A stretch of DNA of 9,139 nt, taken from positions 1 to 9,139 of the forward strand of contig JAYTXU010000020.1 in NCBI GenBank assembly GCA_043742785.1. Reading direction: 5' to 3'. Made by a program: the position numbers and the translations under genes. Of the stretch, positions 6,705 to 9,139 are shown piece by piece (position 1 is the stretch's first letter; each line of letters starts with the position of its first letter). The notes under the pieces are model-generated. The model did no database searches. It had not been told where the DNA came from and saw nothing but the letters and a program-made list of their open reading frames with translations. The stretch comes from JACQCF01 sp043742785. Lineage in GTDB: Bacteria > Omnitrophota > Gorgyraeia > Zapsychrales > Fredricksoniimonadaceae.

Positions 6705-6727
6705 GAAATAAAACAGATTCTAAACAT

Positions 6728-6762
6728 AAAAAAGCAACATCCAAACAAATGGATATTGCTTT
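6728..6762 (-). terminator. Intrinsic terminator of the pilin gene
   Basis: Minus-strand bases 6762-6751 pair with 6742-6731 to give a 12-bp stem (one G-U) with an 8-base loop, directly followed by a run of six T (6733-6728). It lies about 55 bases after the pilin stop and separates the pilin unit from the pilus-machine operon. Confidence 0.85.
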
Positions 6763-6816
6763 AATTATTAAAGGAAGGTCAGCTTATCTACTCTTTAAAA
6801 TCTAAAAAATTATATT

Positions 6817-7224
6817 CTAACCTTCATAAATTCCAAGATAAGAGCCAAAACCTACAATTGTAAATACACTTGCAGCGCTTTTAGTTATTGTAAGATAGCT
6901 AGAAGGAGTTGTTATATTGGTAGCTTTAACAACATATGCTTTTGAGTTATTAATAGGAGGCGTTATAAAACTAAAACTAAAATGAGAAGTACTAGGCAAA
7001 TACGTTGCTGGATCATTACACACACTCTCCTGAGCAAGGTTTTTAGAAATACAAACCTCTAAATCTGGTTTATATCCAGAAAAAGCTGCCATAGCTTCAG
7101 CAGCCCTACCTTTGGGAATGTTTTTGAAAATATTAGGCAAAGCAATTGCTGCTAAAATACCTACAATGATTAAAACAACAACGACTTCTATTAACGTAAA
7201 ACCATTCTTACTTTTTAAATTCAT
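6817..7224 (-). CDS. Type IV prepilin (short leader)
   Basis: This 135-residue prepilin has a short 8-residue leader ending in Gly8, with the prepilin peptidase site G|FTLIE. Phe becomes residue 1 and Glu residue 5 of the mature protein. The hydrophobic N-terminal helix runs about 9-30 with the usual LP step (29-30). The globular part is small, giving a mature length of about 127 residues. Two cysteines (Cys58 and Cys69) are 11 residues apart, just after the helix, and could form a disulfide loop; they are not in the usual C-terminal D-region. The C-terminal half is rich in Ser, Thr and Ile (NITTPSSYLTITKSAAS). AAGGAAG lies about 8 bases before the ATG. It could be a major or minor pilin, or a type II pseudopilin; the strong terminator and adjacent pilus operon favour a pilin. 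Confidence 0.93.
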   Translation of the reverse strand: MNLKSKNGFTLIEVVVVLIIVGILAAIALPNIFKNIPKGRAAEAMAAFSGYKPDLEVCISKNLAQESVCNDPATYLPSTSHFSFSFITPPINNSKAYVVKATNITTPSSYLTITKSAASVFTIVGFGSYLGIYEG

Positions 7225-7268
7225 AATAGGTTCTTCCTTAATTCAAACACCTCAAACAACCTTACTTA

Positions 7269-7297
7269 AGTATACCCTATCTCATTGCTTAGAACAA
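7269..7297 (-). promoter_or_regulatory. Possible promoter of the prepilin gene
   Basis: On the minus strand TATACT (7269-7274, 5 of 6 matches to TATAAT) lies 17 bases after TTGTTC (7292-7297, 3 of 6 matches to TTGACA). The -35 box overlaps the end of the ligase gene. The predicted start is about 38 bases before the prepilin ATG. No GG/GC pair typical of sigma-54 pilin promoters was seen. Confidence 0.33.
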
Positions 7298-9022
7298 ACT
7301 TCTTTCTTCTTTTTTCTCAGCTATATCCAAACTAAACTCAAGGGGAGACATCTGCGCAGCCTTTCCTAAAAAATATGCCGCCCTAGCTTTATCCTGTAAA
7401 TGAATATAAATATTACCTAAAGCATAATAACTAACATACATCGCAGGTTCTTTTTGAATAGCTGCAAGATAATACGCTTCTGCAATCTTTAAATAGTCTC
7501 TTTTCCAAGTCATACCATACGATTGAATCGATAAATTTCCTGCCACCTGATCATATTTCATAGACCAAGGATCTAATTCAGAACTGGTAATAAAAGACTG
7601 CTTGGCTCCCCTAAGATCACCAGCTAAATACGAAGAAAAACCATTCTGAAAGATTGTAAATGCTAAATACAATCGAATCACGATATAAAACACCAAAAAA
7701 CTATTTAAACAAACAATCGCTAAAAGAAACCCTTCTTTTTTACTTGCTAACCTTGCCTCCCCCTTGTCAACCGTCATAGCAATAAATACTGCAAGCATTG
7801 TCCATGCATAAAAAGCAACATTAGGTTGAATAAAACTAAAACTAAAAAGATTATCGATAAAAAAAGCGAACAAACCCCATATCACAGAAAAAATAATCCA
7901 ACCTTCATTCTCTTTGAGTGACCCTTTAAGAAAACTGCTGGCTTTGAAAATAAAAATAAACAAAAACAATAGAATACCTGTAAAACCTAAAAGACCAGTT
8001 TCAACCCACCATTGAAGATAAGTATTATGCAAATGCTCTGAAATACCGTTTAATGATGTTACCAAGGGCTTTGATGCAATCCCAAATGTGGCATAACCAT
8101 ACCCAAAAATTGGCTTTTGACCGATCAAAACAACAGCATTCTTATAATAAATGATTCGTGGAGCAATCGAACTTGAAAAATCCTTCTTCAAGATTACAAA
8201 GACAAAAAGTACAAAAAACAATACGATAATTCCAATAGTAATATTCCTTACACGTTGAGTCCAAACTCTAATAAAATTTTTTAAGAAGAGTGGTACCATA
8301 AAAATAGAACTTAAGAATACGCTAAGCCAACCTAAAAATGAAAATGTTGATAAGAAACCACCTACGAGAACCAGAAATAAAACTAGAAAAGATAAACGCA
8401 ACCAAAATCTCTGAGTAAAAAAAACTAATAACCCAGCAAAAGGCAAAAATAGCATTAAATACCCTGCAAGCAAATTAGGCCAACCAATAAATGATATTGC
8501 TCGATGATGAGTGATAAGATACTTCAAAACATTATTATGAGGTTTCTCAGCAGCAAGAAGCACAGAGGATGACAATCGAACATGAGAAAGTGTTATTATT
8601 TCATTAATGGCAAAAGCAGCAGTTACTAACGCACAAACAAACAGCACCCCTAGAAACAAACGTCTACGAAAGGAAGTGTCAAGAATCTCTACAAGTGCAT
8701 AAAAGAACAAAACCATGGAAAATAAATTTAAGAAACTTCTAAGAGTGATCGACTTATCTATTGTATAGAAAAATGAAAATCCAGCCGCAACAAGCATGAT
8801 CAACAAAGGCCATTCAAAACCCGTTTTTCTAAAGGGATGACGATTAACGAGCTTATGTACAAAAAGCGTTAAACTGAATCCCAACATAAAAATATCAATG
8901 AACAATTCTAAGATATAGAAAAAAGCATCAACCTGTAACATCTTAAAAACCACAAGCCGCATTACAATCAATAAAACGGCTAACAGAAGAAAAACATCGT
9001 TTAATTGTGTTTTTATTTTCAT
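7289..9022 (-). CDS. O-antigen ligase/polymerase-family (Wzy_C) membrane protein with TPR tail
   Basis: This 577-residue polytopic protein has about twelve hydrophobic segments up to residue 455, then a soluble C-terminal helical region (about 458-565) with TPR-like repeats (AEAYYLAAIQKEPAMYVSYY, then ALGNIYIHLQDKARAAYFLG). Family hallmarks are WPNLLAGYLMLFLP (181-194), the PRIIYYKNAVVLI...KPIFGYGYATFG block (288-314) and HLHNTYLQWWVETGLLGF (330-347), whose His and Glu belong to the catalytic periplasmic loop of Wzy_C ligases. Such enzymes move lipid-linked glycans to lipid A, to other glycans or to proteins such as pilin. Its position between two pilin-like genes suggests a pilin glycosyltransferase role, but a generic polysaccharide role is equally possible. 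The ribosome binding site is weak, and the ATG lies about 19 bases after a hairpin. Confidence 0.85.
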   Translation of the reverse strand: MKIKTQLNDVFLLLAVLLIVMRLVVFKMLQVDAFFYILELFIDIFMLGFSLTLFVHKLVNRHPFRKTGFEWPLLIMLVAAGFSFFYTIDKSITLRSFLNLFSMVLFFYALVEILDTSFRRRLFLGVLFVCALVTAAFAINEIITLSHVRLSSSVLLAAEKPHNNVLKYLITHHRAISFIGWPNLLAGYLMLFLPFAGLLVFFTQRFWLRLSFLVLFLVLVGGFLSTFSFLGWLSVFLSSIFMVPLFLKNFIRVWTQRVRNITIGIIVLFFVLFVFVILKKDFSSSIAPRIIYYKNAVVLIGQKPIFGYGYATFGIASKPLVTSLNGISEHLHNTYLQWWVETGLLGFTGILLFLFIFIFKASSFLKGSLKENEGWIIFSVIWGLFAFFIDNLFSFSFIQPNVAFYAWTMLAVFIAMTVDKGEARLASKKEGFLLAIVCLNSFLVFYIVIRLYLAFTIFQNGFSSYLAGDLRGAKQSFITSSELDPWSMKYDQVAGNLSIQSYGMTWKRDYLKIAEAYYLAAIQKEPAMYVSYYALGNIYIHLQDKARAAYFLGKAAQMSPLEFSLDIAEKKEERSLF

Positions 9023-9040
9023 TAATCAATACCAACAAAG

Positions 9041-9069
9041 AAGGCAACATCAAAAATCAATGTTGCCTT
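9041..9069 (-). terminator. Hairpin between the upstream pilin-like gene and the ligase gene
   Basis: GGCAACAT (9043-9050) pairs perfectly with ATGTTGCC (9060-9067), with two more A-T pairs outside and a 9-base loop. On the minus strand it is followed by an interrupted T-rich tract (TTCTTTGTT), so termination after the upstream pilin may be partial and allow read-through into the ligase. On the plus strand a clean run of T follows, so it would stop antisense transcription well. Confidence 0.6.
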
Positions 9070-9094
9070 TTTTACTAAAACATTAAGAAACTAA

Positions 9095-9139
9095 CTAACA
9101 AACACCAGCCCATTGACCACTACCCACGCAAGTTATAAG
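9095..9139 (-). CDS. 3' end of a pilin-like gene (partial)
   Basis: Only the last 14 codons are inside the window, reading LITCVGSGQWAGVC and then TAG. The other two minus-strand frames are stopped here, and a hairpin follows about 26 bases later, both supporting a true gene end. A terminal loop between two cysteines ten residues apart with Gly and Trp between them is common at the C-terminus of type IV pilins. Together with the downstream prepilin this suggests a pilin or minor pilin. The fragment is too short for certainty. Confidence 0.5.
   Translation of the reverse strand, partial: LITCVGSGQWAGVC

Noticed and set aside
7112..7369. Plus-strand open frame across the prepilin start and the ligase end
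   Set aside because: It is antisense to the conserved prepilin N-terminus and the ligase tail, and its composition reads as a shadow.

Overview
The window is AT-rich (roughly one third GC by eye). It is a densely packed chromosomal segment of a diderm bacterium: it encodes an outer-membrane secretin, a lipobox lipoprotein and Sec signal peptides. The gene families and layout look proteobacterial, but the sequence alone does not fix the genus. Every recognisable gene lies on the minus strand, so transcription runs from high to low coordinates.

Right part (9139 to 6728): the window opens inside the 3' end of a pilin-like gene, ending in a two-cysteine tail. A hairpin that looks like a leaky terminator follows. 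Next comes a large O-antigen ligase/polymerase-family membrane protein with a TPR tail, then a small complete type IV prepilin closed by a strong intrinsic terminator. This is a pilin - glycosyl-ligase-like - pilin cluster.

Middle (6727 to 6478): a non-coding control region. It carries a perfect TTGACA -35 box with a fair -10 box, a pair of 11-bp direct repeats 22 bp apart upstream of it, and an inverted repeat in the leader.

Left part (6477 to 210): a tightly coupled operon for a type IV pilus or type II-like secretion machine. The order is small lipoprotein, secretin, fused PilM/PilN (GspL-like) protein, PilO-like protein, PilP-like periplasmic protein, assembly ATPase, and an ORF6N-domain protein. 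Four junctions are 4-base ATGA overlaps, one has a single-base gap, and the lipoprotein and secretin genes overlap by 92 bases in different frames. The order resembles R64-type (type IVb) and MSHA pilus operons. The ATPase carries an N-terminal tandem motif like the cyclic-di-GMP-binding MshEN domain. No inner-membrane platform protein (PilC/GspF), prepilin peptidase or retraction ATPase is present.

Working model: the secretin and lipoprotein form the outer-membrane gate. The PilMN, PilO and PilP proteins form the alignment complex. The ATPase, possibly gated by cyclic-di-GMP, powers assembly of the nearby pilins, and the ligase-family protein may decorate them. The ORF6N protein is the odd member: a putative DNA-binding protein translationally coupled to the ATPase. 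Positions 1-209 hold no convincing gene but contain a compact, relatively GC-rich foldable element.
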